Shown here: positions 1 to 9,939 of the stretch, piece by piece | How the letters are laid out: each line of letters starts with the position of its first letter | Position numbering within the stretch: position 1 is the first letter of the stretch | Assembly (NCBI GenBank): GCA_012845835.1 | Contig: JABAKD010000014.1 | Span: 3,273,710 to 3,337,709, forward strand | Reading direction: 5' to 3' | DNA from: Undaria pinnatifida | Taxonomy: Eukaryota; Sar; Phaeophyceae; Laminariales; Alariaceae | DNA length: 64,000 bases | Program-made: the position numbers and the translations under genes | The notes under the pieces: generated by a model | What the model saw: only the letters and a program-made list of their open reading frames with translations | The model's database searches: none | Told to the model about the DNA's origin: nothing

Positions 1-130
1 CATCAGGTGTTTTGCCGGACAAACGTCGATGTTAGAACGCTGCACATACAACGCATACTGCGCATACATCTTTAGTTTAATTATGTTGGCAACTCAAAGA
101 GAAAAAATTGCGACACAGGCTACGATAGGG

Positions 131-437
131 GGGGTCACTTTTGGGACCTTTTGTTAGCAGTCGCTCGGGGTCACTTGAGCAAGTTACCTCCCCGGTTCCT
201 TCGCGATTGTAGGCTTTCGTGCTGCTCTAATTTTTCGGTATGAACCCGCAATGGCATGGCAAGCTACGCTGCGCCAAGAAAAACGCCTGCTAATGCTATA
301 GAGTTTTTTTCCCCCGTGAAGTACAGAGTCACTCGTGCGAGTGGCTCAAACCCGGTGATGAAAATGAGGGTATATCATAACATCATCATAACACCGTTGT
401 AACATTCTCCCTGCTAATACCGTACCTTTGATCTGAC
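131..437 (+). repeat. Dispersed repeat, copy 1 of 2 (no insertion)
   Basis: This stretch matches 1721-2220 in order and orientation: a GGGGTCACTT start, a TCACTCGTGCGAGTGGCTCA core near 330, and a shared ATCATAACACCG segment near 385. It lacks the roughly 200-bp insertion present in the second copy and so serves as its empty-site reference. No coding potential is seen. Shorter fragments of the GTGCGAGTGGCTC core recur near 30720 and 39390. Confidence 0.7.
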
Positions 438-440
438 GAA

Positions 441-1190
441 CAACAAAAACGACGATTAAAACCATCAGCAACACGAGGCAAGCCCGGGCTGCTGGGGGTT
501 AGGGTGTATGTTCGAACTGAAATATATGTAAGGAAGTGCCCCCGGCACCTTGCTTAACTCTGTTGGGACTACGGAGAGGGAAGAAACGGCGAACAAAAAA
601 CGCGACGGTCAAAAACCATCAGGTATCAGCATCGCAACGAAAGCAGTCCGAGTTGCTGCGGCAGGGGTGCCTCTTCGAAATACATTGTGAGGAACTGCAC
701 AACACGCAGCGCGTGGTGGTAGGTACTCGTGCTGCGGCCCGTTATTTCTATTGCAGAATGCGTTTTTTTGGGTGGAGGGGTTCATGGGTCTCAAAAGAGG
801 GTTTTCTATTGCAGAATGGCCTTTTTTGGGAGGGGGGGTCATGGGTCGCAAAGGGGTCTAGGCTCATTCTCAGTATCCTACGACACATGCTAGACGAAAA
901 AAACACAACAAAAAACGAAAACAATCGAGAGTATATTCTAAGAAACACATGTTACCTGTAGACACATCAAGTTTTTTTTTCAGATCACACATACCGCACG
1001 GCCGGGAAAGCGCTTGTTTTGTGCCCACATATCTCACACTCCATCACCCCAAAACAAAGTGGCGTTGACACGAGTAATACACACGCATATCAATCAAGTC
1101 GCGCCGCGTGAAAAAATACGTAGTAGTACGAGCGTTTAACCACACGATACAAGCAAGAAACACACCACGGTAGACGTGAACTGGCTCTTT
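441..1190. other. No recognisable gene
   Basis: A 141-codon open stretch (536-961, plus) and overlapping minus-strand frames exist, but their translations are low-complexity or basic and resemble no family I know. A short direct duplication of a TTCTATTGCAGAATG motif lies at about 749 and 806. I see nothing else. Confidence 0.5.
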
Positions 1191-1194
1191 TTTG

Positions 1195-1643
1195 CATTCT
1201 GAGGGTGGTGGCTTGATAAACTACTCTACACCTCACTCAAAAAAGCACTTTTTGATTCAAACCGAAAGTTCAACCCGATGAATGAACCAATCAATGATCT
1301 CTAGGTATATCATAGAGGTGCACTGGCTTCTTTTAGGTGCACTGGCTCTTTTTTGAGGCGCGCTGGCTATTTTTTGCCTTCTGAGGGTGGTTACATGGGG
1401 AGCTCTATGTGCCCTGCAAGGCAAAAACCGTGTTTTGAGTTAAAACCGAAAGTGCCATCCGATGAACAACCAGTCCCATGGCCTAGATACACCAAAAAAT
1501 ATTACCCTGTGTTGCAAAATAAATAAATAATGGCATTCGATGACGATTTTGGGCTAAGGGGGAGCCTCGTCATTTCAGAAACTGGACAAAAAAAATGGTG
1601 CTAAAATAAGAAGAAAAAAAAATCTATCGCAACACGCGCCCTG
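1195..1643 (+). mobile_element. Degraded MITE family 1 copies
   Basis: Internal landmarks of MITE family 1 are present: a TTCTGAGGGTGGTGGCTTGA block at about 1197 and again near 1380, an AACCCGATGAA block, a GATTTTGGGCTAAGG block near 1545, and a damaged right terminus (CTATCGCAACACGCGCC) near 1623. The order is that of intact copies elsewhere in the window, but there appear to be two overlapping or rearranged copies. Confidence 0.6.
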
Positions 1644-1720
1644 ACACTAATCCCAAGTGTTTTGGTCCCCCAAAAGGGAGCGGGAAGGGTTAAGGTTCAT
1701 ACACGGCAACGGCTACGGTA

Positions 1721-2220
1721 AGGGGTCACCTTTGGGGCCTTTTTTTCAGGGTTTTTCGCGGGTCATGGCCCGACCCGCGGATCATTTCAGGAGGTTATCG
1801 AAATCCCGCGGGTCGGATCGGGTCCGGTCAAGAGGTGTTTGGTACATCACGGGACGGGTCGGGTCGGGCCAGGAGGTATACAAATCTCGCGGCCCGGGAC
1901 GGGTTGTCCTGGCTCGACCTTTGACCCGTGAAAAGCCCTGCTTTTTTCTGCAGTGGATCAGGGTCACTCGCGCGAGTAGCCCGCCTGTTCCTTCGAGGCC
2001 TTAAGCTGTCGGGCTGCTTCAAGTACGCGACGCGTAATCGCAATATAAATGGTAAAAGCTACGTTTGCGCCAAAAACAAAATCGCCTAAAGTCTTTGTGT
2101 CCGTGAGGAACAGAGGTCACTCGTGCGAGTGGCTCAAATTCGGCAGTGAAATTGGGGGTGTATCATAACATTATCATAACACCGTCGTAACATCACCTCT
2201 AGTACCGTAGCCTTGGTCAC
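1721..2220 (+). repeat. Dispersed repeat, copy 2 of 2, interrupted by a hAT-like MITE
   Basis: This is the second copy of the repeat at 131-437. Homology is interrupted at about 1747 by a GGGTC-rich insert and resumes after about 1941, continuing through the TCACTCG(T/C)GCGAGT and ATCATAACACCG landmarks. Confidence 0.65.
1747..1940 (+). mobile_element. hAT-like MITE (GGGTC-rich)
   Basis: The 194-bp insert begins CAGGGTTTTTCGCGGGTC and ends in the near inverse (GACCCGTGAAAAGCCCTG). The CAGGG terminus is typical of hAT elements, which make 8-bp target duplications. The flanks are cttttttt (1739-1746) and cttttttc (1941-1948), a 7/8 match in low-complexity sequence. The interior is a degenerate GGGTCGGGTC repeat. 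There is no transposase, so it is non-autonomous. A related copy with an expanded GGGTC array is at 57884-58116. Confidence 0.6.
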
Positions 2221-2246
2221 ATGCATCCTGTTCACTGCCCATATAT

Positions 2247-2326
2247 TTAAAGCCCCAAAATCCCTCCCCATACCAACTTCAAGTAAATTTGTCCCCAAAA
2301 AGGGTTTCCAGCAGTGAAGGCGTTAA
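2247..2326 (+). mobile_element. Short TTAA-ended MITE
   Basis: This 80-bp member begins TTAAAGCCCCAAAATCCCTC and ends AAGGCGTTAA. Copies share a GTCCCCAAAAA-GGGTTTCCAG core and a CCTCCC(C/T)ATAC block. TTAA at both ends fits a TTAA-targeting superfamily (piggyBac or Kolobok type), but no transposase is present. Other copies: 13189-13275, 21634-21715, 24557-24643, 26590-26680, 27148-27238, 38607-38692 and 60154-60241. Confidence 0.65.
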
Positions 2327-2469
2327 GGCACAGAGCTACGACAAGCAAAATAACACACCGCACATACCGCACACACATCTTGATAAAAGCATGTATGCCT
2401 TTTTTAAGGCAATGTTTAACGCACGTACATCCTATTAAAGGCACATACATCTGCTTTAAGGCACGTGCA

Positions 2470-2640
2470 GGTGTCTTTTTCACGCAATTCGAGTCGAGTC
2501 GACGAGGCAGGAAAGGGCTGTTCAAAGCCTTCTCGCGATAAAAATGTGGAGGGAGGGGGTAGAAAAGCCTGCTTCGCGACCCCGGATCTATGTGACGACT
2601 ACTAATAGGGAGGGAGAGAGAGAAAGAAAAGCGCCAAGAA
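2470..2640 (+). repeat. Fragment of SINE group 3 tail
   Basis: It shares landmarks in order with 52755-52930 and 59890-60030: CGAGTCGACGAGG, a TTCTCGCGATAAAAATG block, then GACCCCGGATCT and ACTACTA. No tRNA-like head is visible in this copy, so it is 5' truncated. Non-coding. Confidence 0.55.
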
Positions 2641-2861
2641 AATAAAAGGGGTGAGCAAAAAACAAAGACAAAACGCACATGAGTCCTGCTCAAAGGCCAA
2701 GCTAAGAAAGGCAGGGAAACGTACCAACGATACTGCAATTCAATTAGGCGGCGAAGAGGGCGCGGCAGGCACCTCCAAACCTCTCGGAACCGGGACCGTG
2801 AGGAAAGCTCACCCTTTGGTTTTTCAGAGGGCTCCCACACATATAAAATGCATTCCTTCAC

Positions 2862-3110
2862 CGCCGTCAGACTTTGTCCCCCTCAAAAACGGGTTTAATA
2901 GTTTCCGCGTACAGATTGATTGACATCACCTTGTTGACCCCGGTACAAGCTACACTGTATTGTTAAGGGGAGTCGCCGACCTTATCCTTAATGAGGACAC
3001 ACACCCGGAAATACGCGCTATCGGGGTACCACACACAGCTTGCAAAGATGAGTTTCGCCGAAATCTTCGATCTCACAGCTGGAGTGTATTTTTATTTTTC
3101 AACAATATAT
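2862..3110 (-). repeat. Repeat family C (AGCTGTGAGATCGA), reverse copy
   Basis: Read on the minus strand this has the family C order: ATTTTTAT tail side, CAGCTGTGAGATCGAAGATT, CATCTTTGCAAGCTGTGTG, GTGTCCTCATTAAGGATA, CGGCGACTCCCCTTAACAAT, and TGTACGCGGAAACTATTAAA. Plus-strand copies are at 5190-5440, 22080-22330, 24905-25125 and 51855-52100. Short pieces occur near 23705, 35140, 41640 and 48480. No terminal repeats were recognised, so its class is unknown. Confidence 0.6.
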
Positions 3111-3299
3111 ATAACAAACATTTAAAGCATTGGCCGCAGCCAGGCTATTCGGTTACTAATAGGGGGCGCGAAATATGCTAGAGTTTGAGATACAACACGA
3201 GGCGGTGTCCATATGTAGCAATTATACAGTACCTTTGTCGTAGCACACGCCTCTCGTAAATATCGTGTTAATTAGCCTGTTGCGTTTCTGCGTCGACTT

Positions 3300-4340
3300 A
3301 CCCTTTGAAACACGCCAAAATTGAGACTGACGAGTGAACAGCCTTCGCCGGAAACTGGATCTCCCAAGAGCTACGACGTAGATAGGGCGGGCCACAGCAG
3401 CGGAATGTCAGGGTTTTTTAAATGGCCATTTCGCGATACCTGTTTTTCTCCTTAGTGATGATCCTTATGCCTGAAAGACGCGTGCTACGATAGAGGTATA
3501 CCATTTCTTGGCGAAAATGTTTTCTGAATGACGGGACTCCTTGACCCCAAATCGTCGGAAAATACGCCCCATTTATTTTCATGATTCTCTCGTTGTTTAC
3601 CTAGTCCATTGGGATTTTCATCCGGTAGCAGTTTTAGTTTTCTCCAAAATCATTTTTTGGAAGAGTGGTCTTAAGCTCCTAAAATCGAGGCGTTGTGTTA
3701 GGAAAAAAAAAGATGCACCTCTATCGTAGCACGCATCGAAACGCCAGCTAGATTGAGCCTGACGAGACGAACAACCTTTTGCCGGAAACCGGGTGTCCAA
3801 GCGCGAGGGGCTAGCGCCGCGGTATCCATAATAGGAAGGATGCAAGATTCCCGCGAAACTACCGCAGAGCCAAACTTGACGATTCGTGAAAACTTTCACA
3901 TTTTTTATCACCGTTTCGAGTTTTTGTTTTTCTCCTTGGCAACGATCCTTACCTCTGAAACGTCAGATAGATTGAGACTGACGAGACGAACAGCCGTTTG
4001 CCGGAAACCGGGTCTCCGAGAGCGAGGGGCCAGCGCCGCAGCATCCGTAATAGCACAGATGTAAGGTTCCCGCGCATTTTCCGCAGAGTCAAACGTCACG
4101 ATTCACCACAATATCACGTTATTTTTTACCACCATTTCGTGGTATTTCGTTTTTGTTCATTATTATTATCAGTGGGTCTCACCTCTGAAACGCCAAGTTG
4201 AGGCTGATGAGCGCGCACCCTTTCTCGGTAACTGGATCTCCAAGAGCGAGGCCCAGCGCCGCGGCACCCATAGCACCGATGCAAGGTTCCGGCGCGTTAG
4301 CCGCAACTCTACTCCACATTCTGCCATGCAAAGGACGGCA
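3300..4340 (+). repeat. Tandem array of ~220-bp units
   Basis: Four tandem units are seen at about 3318, 3750, 3969 and 4195. Each carries GA(G/T)ACTGACGAG-like, GCCGGAAAC(C/T)GG and AGCGCCGC landmarks. The spacing is 219 and 226 bp between the last three. The first interval is 432 bp because a 261-bp MITE sits in unit 1. The palindromic CCGG-AAA-CCGG motif gives a small hairpin in each unit. Short open frames across it are not convincing genes. Confidence 0.7.
3477..3737 (+). mobile_element. MITE family 1, intact copy with TSD
   Basis: TIRs are GACGCGTGCTACGATAGAGG and its inverse with one change (CCTCTATCGTAGCACGCATC). A gaaa duplication flanks it exactly (3473-3476 and 3738-3741). The neighbouring tandem units give the empty site (CTCTGAAACGTC). 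Internal landmarks: ACGGGACTCCTTGACC, a central CATTGGGATTTTCATCCGG and GGTCTTAAGCTCC. It is 261 bp and has no ORF of its own. Confidence 0.85.
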
Positions 4341-4387
4341 TGGGCGTGAGACAGGAGGGGACATTTATCCTCCCCCCCCCTTTGGAT

Positions 4388-4905
4388 GGTTGGCAACGAC
4401 GCTGCAGAACATGCCAATCACTGCGTGGCTAGACAACCAGGGTACCGTTTTTTGTTTTTGGCGGTCACCATGATGGTTATCGAGTTAGATCATATTGTGC
4501 GGGGTGGAGAACCCTAACTCCGCACAAGGGGAATGATCGCATCACGTATTAATAGTGTGAATATGGTAGGGCGCCCACGAGGCAGTTACATATTAATAGT
4601 AATACTCATTACTGTCTCTGGAGTGGCCACACCAGAAAACAAAGAAATTCATTGGCGCTGTCATCCATGAGCAAGAAAGTACGCACAAAGTGTGGAAGCC
4701 CGTCTTACGAGCGGTTCCTGAACGACGTAGTTCCCCCTTCATGCGACTCGCCGAACACCTCACGGCACTTTGTGCTTGGTGCAAGCAATGCCTGCCTGGT
4801 TGGTGAAAACCCGACGGGCTCCGCCCCAAATTAGTAGGGATGCGAAGGTCTATGGTCATATGACTACGGCCATGCACAAACTGAGTACACCCCCCCCCCC
4901 CGTGG
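4388..4905 (+). repeat. Long dispersed repeat, copy 1 (uninterrupted)
   Basis: About 500 bp align collinearly with 25193-25840, with shared blocks GGCAACGACGCTG, ATGCCAATCACTGCGTG, GGAGAACCCTAACTCCGCAC, GTGGCCACACCAGAAAACAA and GCCATGCACAAACTGAGTAC. This copy lacks the 94-bp insertion present in the other. Open frames in both copies are not conserved in phase, so I do not call a gene. Confidence 0.75.
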
Positions 4906-5189
4906 ATCCCCAAAACGCCTTCCTACACTACAGTAATTCCAAGTAATTTTGTCATAAAAAACGGGTTCCAGTTGTAAAATAGGAAACGAAACTGCACTTA
5001 TGTTTTTAGGGATAAGATGGTTGAAATTGGAGTGGGGTCAGTTTTGCAGTTGCAAAAGGAACGTGTACGTAGCGCTTTTAGGCCATTTTTTGTTTTTTGT
5101 GGATGACGATGGGGCTGCTCAACCCCAAACTCACCGTCGAAACATATATAGATGTCATTCTCGTTTTGAAACATTAATATATGTATTAC

Positions 5190-5440
5190 AAAAGTAAAAA
5201 CACAAGATCGAATATTTCGTCGAAATCCATCTTTGCAAGCTGTGCGTGATACCCCGATCGCGCGTATTATTACTGGGTGTGTGTCCTCATTAAGGATAGA
5301 AGTCGGCGACTCCCCTTGGAACTACAGTGTAGCTTGTATCAGGGTCAACAGGGTGATGTTAATCAGTCTGTGCGTGGAAACTATGAAACCCGTTTTCGAG
5401 GGGGGCAAAATCAAACAGCTGTGGTGGAACGAAATGCATC
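5190..5440 (+). repeat. Repeat family C, plus copy
   Basis: It contains CATCTTTGCAAGCTGTGCGT, GTGTCCTCATTAAGGATAGA, CGGCGACTCCCCTTGGAAC, AGGGTCAACAGGGTGATGTT and GGGGGCAAAATCAAACAGC in family order. A second partial duplicate of its last part (GTCATTCTCGTTTTGAAACA) is at about 5153 and 5461. Confidence 0.6.
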
Positions 5441-5651
5441 AGTTTATCACGTGTATATATGTCACTCTCGTTTTGAAACATTTTTTCATTTTTTTATACC
5501 TCGTAGGTCATGGGTTCGTTCCTCGGGTTGTGCTTTCATTTTTTTCGAAAACATTTTTTACGAGAGTGGGGTATGGAGCTACCATAACACTAGCCCACCC
5601 TGAAGGACCCAAGAGGGCGGACCTCTACCGTAGCATGCGTCACTGACAAGA

Positions 5652-6300
5652 GTCATCCCACGCTAGGGGTGCAGCAGAAGATTCTAAGAATTTTCTGAGC
5701 TCCTAACATGAGGATATCTGCCAATATCTCACCCAAATCATGACTTCGAAGGCGTTCGCTTGCGCAACCCGACCAACATTTATATATGCGCTTTGTACTC
5801 CTAGAACAAATATTTACTCGTAAAATCGGTAGCCGATCGGGAAAATCCTGACTTCAAACAGAAAGGTGGTTCCAAGGCTTTGGTCCCGATTACTGATAAA
5901 ATCTGCGATAATAGCGATCGTTCCCTCTCGAGACGAGCAACGCAACGAGAACAAGACAATAGACGCAGGGAAAAATACAAGCCTTCCCTCGGGACCACCC
6001 TACGAAAGCATGGTAGTATATTTCTGCACGGTCGTCTCAATCCCTGGGACGGGCACCGCGGTTGTGAGAACGCACTCATCGCGAGGATTATCCCGGGCGA
6101 GACCCCCGCTGCTTCAGGGCAGGAGGCCTTATCTAATCCAATACTTACATTGAATGATCGATGCCAGCGGAAAATAATGCTGCAGTGAAAATGTCGCACT
6201 AACCTATAGTTCCACGCTTGAGGAACTAAACCGCACCATAGAGGTCATAACAAAACGTTTGGTCCGAAAAGCGCGACCCCTACCGTGCTATAGAGGGATG
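5652..6300 (+). repeat. Repeat family D, composite copy 1
   Basis: The copy starts GTCATCCCACGCTAGGGGTG and carries TTTTCTGAGCTCCTAACATG, ATGACTTCGAAGGCGTTCG and CGCAACCCGACCAACATTT. It ends near the TAGTTCCACGCTTGAGGAAC block at about 6208. The same start and end blocks bracket 6757-7500 and 8715-8990. Between them lies a segment (6087-6180) whose reverse complement recurs at 9222-9330. No transposase is seen. Confidence 0.6.
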
Positions 6301-6321
6301 ACTCAGTGCCGGTATGTGCCG

Positions 6322-6475
6322 GCCCACACACCGGCACTACTCAGGACACCGGCACTATCCAGGGCACAGGCCCTATTCAGGGCACCGGCACTATTCAGGG
6401 AACCGGCATTACGCAGTACACCGACACTATTAAGAGCACCGGCATTATTCAGGGCACCGGCATTATTCAGGGATG
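6322..6475 (+). repeat. Minisatellite, ~15-18 bp (CACCGGCACTATTCAGGG)
   Basis: About nine degenerate tandem units of CACCGGCAyTATTCAGGG(C/A). Several reading frames stay open, giving an alanine/leucine/proline repeat on plus and asparagine/alanine/glycine on minus. This is a by-product of the unit composition and not evidence of a gene. It sits next to family D sequence. Confidence 0.75.
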
Positions 6476-6756
6476 ACTCCATCAAGGGTTAAGAGCGCAC
6501 CCAAGGCAAGAAAAAACCGCGGTCAAATCAGAATGTTCCCGCCTATTCTACCAAAAGCTGCTGTGCGAGGTACATATTGTCCACTACGGATACGGGTAAG
6601 ATCAGTAGCTACGGTACCAGCATGCACATTGTCCACCACGGGTACGAGCAAATTGAAAGCTACCAGTATACATTTCCCGCGACATACAAACAGCAACTCA
6701 ATACCACGCAAGTAAATGACTTTTCCGGGCGTCTTCCGTTTTTTGACGCGCCCCGA

Positions 6757-7500
6757 GTCATCCCTTGCTAGGTAGGGGTGTGCAGCATATTTCAAGATTT
6801 TTCTGAGTTCCTAGCATGAGGAACTATAGTAGCTCGATTTATCACCCAAAACATGACTTCGAAGAAGTTTGTTCGCGCAACCCGACCGACATTTCTATGC
6901 GCTAGGCCTAATTATCATACTATTAATACTATTAAACGATAGTTCGCTAGGCCAAAAACGGGTATACGCATTAAATTTTCATACTGTTAATATTATTAGC
7001 CTTTTTTTTTTCATCCTCCGGCGGATGGGGAAAAATAAAGCTTTAGCTCACCACACTTCCACGTATTTTCATACGCGTCGTGTGTCGATTTAACTCAGCT
7101 GCTTTCGCAGCCCAACGCTAGCTGGCGCACCCTTCGGGTCCCATTGTAGGTATAGCGTAAGCTGTCCCTATCAGTGGTCTTCGTTACAACCCCGGCAGCG
7201 CAAGCTATAACCGATAGCTCGCTGGGCCTAACACGGGTACACCCGTAAAATTATCATACTATTAATACTATTAACCGATAGTTCGCTAGCCCTAAAACGG
7301 GTATACCCGTAAAATTATCATACTATTAATACTATTAACCGATAGTTCGCTAGGCCTAAAACGGGTACTATACCCGTAAAATTATCATACTGCATTAAGA
7401 GTACTAACCAATAGTTCCACATGAGAGGAGCTCAACCAGCCAGCAACGTTTGGCCCAAAGAATGTAGCCCCTGCCATGGGATGACTCCACAGGCGGGAGT
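6757..7500 (+). repeat. Repeat family D, composite copy 2, with ATTAATACTATTAA units
   Basis: It opens GTCATCCCTTGCTAGGTAGG and carries the family D blocks to about 6902. It then contains three or four repeats of about 65-75 bp (CATACTATTAATACTATTAA, GATAGTTCGCTAG, AACGGGTATACCCGTAAAAT) at about 6908-6970 and 7245-7390. It closes with a TAGTTCCACATGAGAGGAGC block near 7412. A structured retroposon copy (7001-7126) lies inside. Confidence 0.6.
7001..7126 (-). mobile_element. Ultra-short structured retroposon, long copy
   Basis: On the minus strand this has a CCAGC-TAGC-GTTGG hairpin, a GCTGC-GAAA-GCAGC hairpin (plus 7098-7111), GAGTTAAATCGACACACG, a CGTAT-GAAA-ATACG hairpin, a U-rich segment (TTTATTTTTCCCC), and an ATCCGCCGGAGGAT hairpin. 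It ends in an A-run (a T-run on plus at about 7002). The ~90-bp 3' part is almost identical to 25253-25346 and 37735-37833, and related to three units at 58440-58822. No protein-coding role is evident. Confidence 0.65.
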
Positions 7501-7586
7501 TACGTGGTCACATCGAACAAAATAAAGAGGCTAAAAGGGTGCCACCAGTGTACCGGGCATGAAGTGCCAGGAAGTCGCGCGCGCAC

Positions 7587-7778
7587 CTGGTGGGTCTTGG
7601 GGCGTTGCCGGCCAGGTTCAGCACCTTGAGGGAAGACCGGCCGCTCCGCAGGAGACCTGCCAGACTTTTTGCTCCCTTGTCAGTCAAGCGGTTGCCGCCC
7701 AGCGACAGCGTTTTCACCGAGGCGTTTGTGCGAAGGGACTGCGCCATGATCGTCACGCCCCTGTCTCCTATCGAGTTG
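7587..7778 (-). pseudogene. Leucine-rich repeat exon (RNI-type), orphan
   Basis: The minus-strand translation contains a clear ribonuclease-inhibitor-type LRR: NSIGDRG, then LRTNASVKTLSLGGNRL, TDKGAKSLAGLLRSG and LKVLNLAGN. It fits about two repeats of LxxLxLxxNxxxxxGxxxLA. A plausible acceptor (AACAG, AG at 7779-7780) and donor (CCAG/GTGCGC, GT at 7585-7586) bound 192 nt. Read straight through, it stops at 7508. No other LRR exon of the same gene was found nearby, so it is either a lone exon of a gene with very long introns or, more likely, a gene fragment. LRR domains bind proteins; no specific function can be given. Confidence 0.6.
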
Positions 7779-7854
7779 CTGTTGATTGCACGTTGACGGT
7801 GAGAGGCGAGGAGTGTGCGGCGTCATTTTAGGTTCGTTCCTCAGGTCAACTCTC

Positions 7855-8020
7855 GATGACCTAGATATTCCAGGGGATATATCTGTATGATCTATAGTGT
7901 AGCTCGTGTTACCCGGTGGGAGCCGTACGATCTGTGTGATTTAGCTCATGTTTGCTGGGGTGGACGTGTACTCGATACGTACAGATCTAGCATAACATCT
8001 CATGACGGTAGAGAGTCAGA
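7855..8020 (+). repeat. Fragment of the GATCT-rich CAC-terminus element
   Basis: It shares CTCGATGACCTAGATATTCC, TCTGTATGATCTATAGTGTA, GGTGGGAGCCGTACGATCTG and CATAACATCTCATGACGG with 36230-36380, and less closely with 11440-11600 and 40850-41010. Both TIRs are missing. Confidence 0.6.
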
Positions 8021-8170
8021 AAACAAAATGGCCAAGAAAAAGGTGCTACCCTCTCCCTATCACAGAACGAGTTCGAAGCAAAGAAAACAATAGAAGCTAG
8101 TCGACTGCCGTGATTTCAGCCCTGATCCTGCCCCAACCTACTAAGAAAACAAAAGCAGCGCAGCCCTTAT

Positions 8171-8192
<22 letters not shown>
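8171..8192 (+). repeat. Poly-C tract, 22 nt
   Basis: An uninterrupted run of 22 C. Similar runs occur at 33987-34006 and 42701-42722. Length calls in such runs are unreliable. The complementary strand could form G-quadruplexes. Confidence 0.9.
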
Positions 8193-8201
<9 letters not shown>

Positions 8202-8714
8202 CATTCTTAGCATCTCGCAAATACATCAAATAACTCATTTGTGTTCCTCACCGATTAAGCATGACACTGCGAACCGTGACACTGGTCTCTAGGGTGCTGC
8301 CAAGCAGTGCTGCCCAGGCGTCGTCCAACCCTTGTCCTTGTAGGTTAACCGCGGCCACCCTGTGGTCACCATCCTCGACGAACTCGAAAGCCTTCGCGAT
8401 GTAGTCCATCTGTTTCCGGTCTTGTCCCTTGCCGCAAGCGTGAAAACCAGTGTATAAAAATTGCGTAGAAGAGAGAGGATAGGAGAGAGGAAGGGCAGCT
8501 CAAATACTTCCGTATAGCGCACGGTTGGAAAAAAACAACCACCACCCGCACGTAGCTATTAATAGCTAGCCAACTGCAGTGCTCAGCCACGTGTTGATAA
8601 AAAAGAGGCGCCTTTTGCCGCCCTCGACAACGCCGAAAAAGTGTTCGTAGCGGTGAACTCAGTCCATCTGGCGCCGATCTTTCCCCTAGGCGCAAGCAAG
8701 CAAGCAAGCGGATT

Positions 8715-8990
8715 CGTCCCCCGCTAGGTAGGGGTGCATGCAGCAGATTCTAAGAATTTTCTGAGCTCTCAACATGAGGATATCTGTCAATATCTCACCC
8801 GGAATATGATATCGAAGGCATTCGTTCGCGCAAGAGCCGACCAACATTTCTGTGCGGCGGTCCTAAAACAGATACGCTCGTAAAGTTATCACAATTACCG
8901 CATAGTTCCACGCTTTTTGGAGCTCAACCGCACTATAGAGGTCAGAAACCGATGGCCCAGAAATTGCGACAGCTACCGTAGGATGACTCA
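8715..8990 (+). repeat. Repeat family D, copy 3
   Basis: The blocks CGTCCCCCGCTAGGTAGGGG, TTCTGAGCTCTCAACATGAG, CGACCAACATTTCTGTGCGG and TAGTTCCACGCTTTTTGGAG run in the same order as in copies 1 and 2. A GA-rich microsatellite (AGAGAGAGAG) follows at about 9018. Confidence 0.6.
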
Positions 8991-9221
8991 GCGTGAAAAT
9001 AAACACATAATTGTAGAGAGAGAGAGAGGAGAGGAGGGAGGAAGAGCAGTTCAGAGTCCAGTCAATTGGTCGGACAAAATCAACCCCACACCTGAGCGTA
9101 GCCAGCGGTAGCGCTCAGCCAACTGTTAATAACAATAGACCGTGCCCACAAGAGTGACAGAGACGAGGTCGCTTTAGCACCGCTCTCAAACCCCCAAACC
9201 TGTACTGACTGTAGCATTCTT

Positions 9222-9330
9222 ATGCGGCTTCACAGATCATTGAAAGTAAGTATTGGATTAGATTAGGCCTCCTGCCCCGAAGCAGGAGGGTCTCGCCCGG
9301 GATGTAGCTCCGCGCTGAGCGCTCAACGCG
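9222..9330 (-). repeat. Dispersed repeat, reverse copy of 6087-6190
   Basis: TGCGGCTTCACAGATCATTG, AAGTATTGGATTAGATTAGG and CTCCTGCCCCGAAGCAGGAG (a hairpin) match the reverse complement of 6100-6190. A third, more diverged copy is at about 9850-9935. The CCTCCTGCCC...GCAGGAGG inverted repeat could form a stem. Confidence 0.6.
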
Positions 9331-9939
9331 GCAGTAATCCTGGAAAAAAAAGTAAATATATATATATAGAATAAAACACGGTGCAGAAGCTACTCTGCAC
9401 GCAGGATGTCTAGGGTGGTTTGAAATTGCTTCTGCTTCCTCTTGTTCTTGCCCCTTGGGCGGAGGTTGAAGGCAATGGTTGTGGCTCCGGTACTGTGCCT
9501 CAGACAGGCTCAAATAGGCCGGAACCAACAGCTTCGTTCCAATCTCGGATTCATTTGAAGACATCCCTAGTTGCTTCCGCACGGGGCTGAGTGTGCCAAG
9601 GCGCTCGCAGACTTCTCCGGTCCGCAAAGGTTGTAAAACAAGAAACTACTGCATGCATAAGCTGGGTGGGTGGGATGGTCAGTATTTCTCATTCAACCTA
9701 TGTTCTCTGGCTTTGGGTTCGTGGGAAACATGCACAATGATCGATGTGGCCTAGATTCTCCAAGTAATTCACCAGTTCCAAATCATGCAGCCACCTCCGT
9801 ACCATCGATGCCTCATTTTCTGGAAACCCGATTTTACTGTTGTATTCTTCTGCGGCTTCACAGATCATTTAAAGTATGTATTGGATTAGATGAGGCCTCC
9901 TCCCCCAGCCGGTGGGCCTACCCATACTTCCATTGTTTC

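Noticed and set aside
3756-3800. Hammerhead ribozyme (CTGACGAG ... GGAAAC) in the 220-bp array
   Set aside because: Stem II cannot form: the bases next to CTGACGA and before GAAA do not pair. The CCGG-AAA-CCGG hairpin explains the motif.
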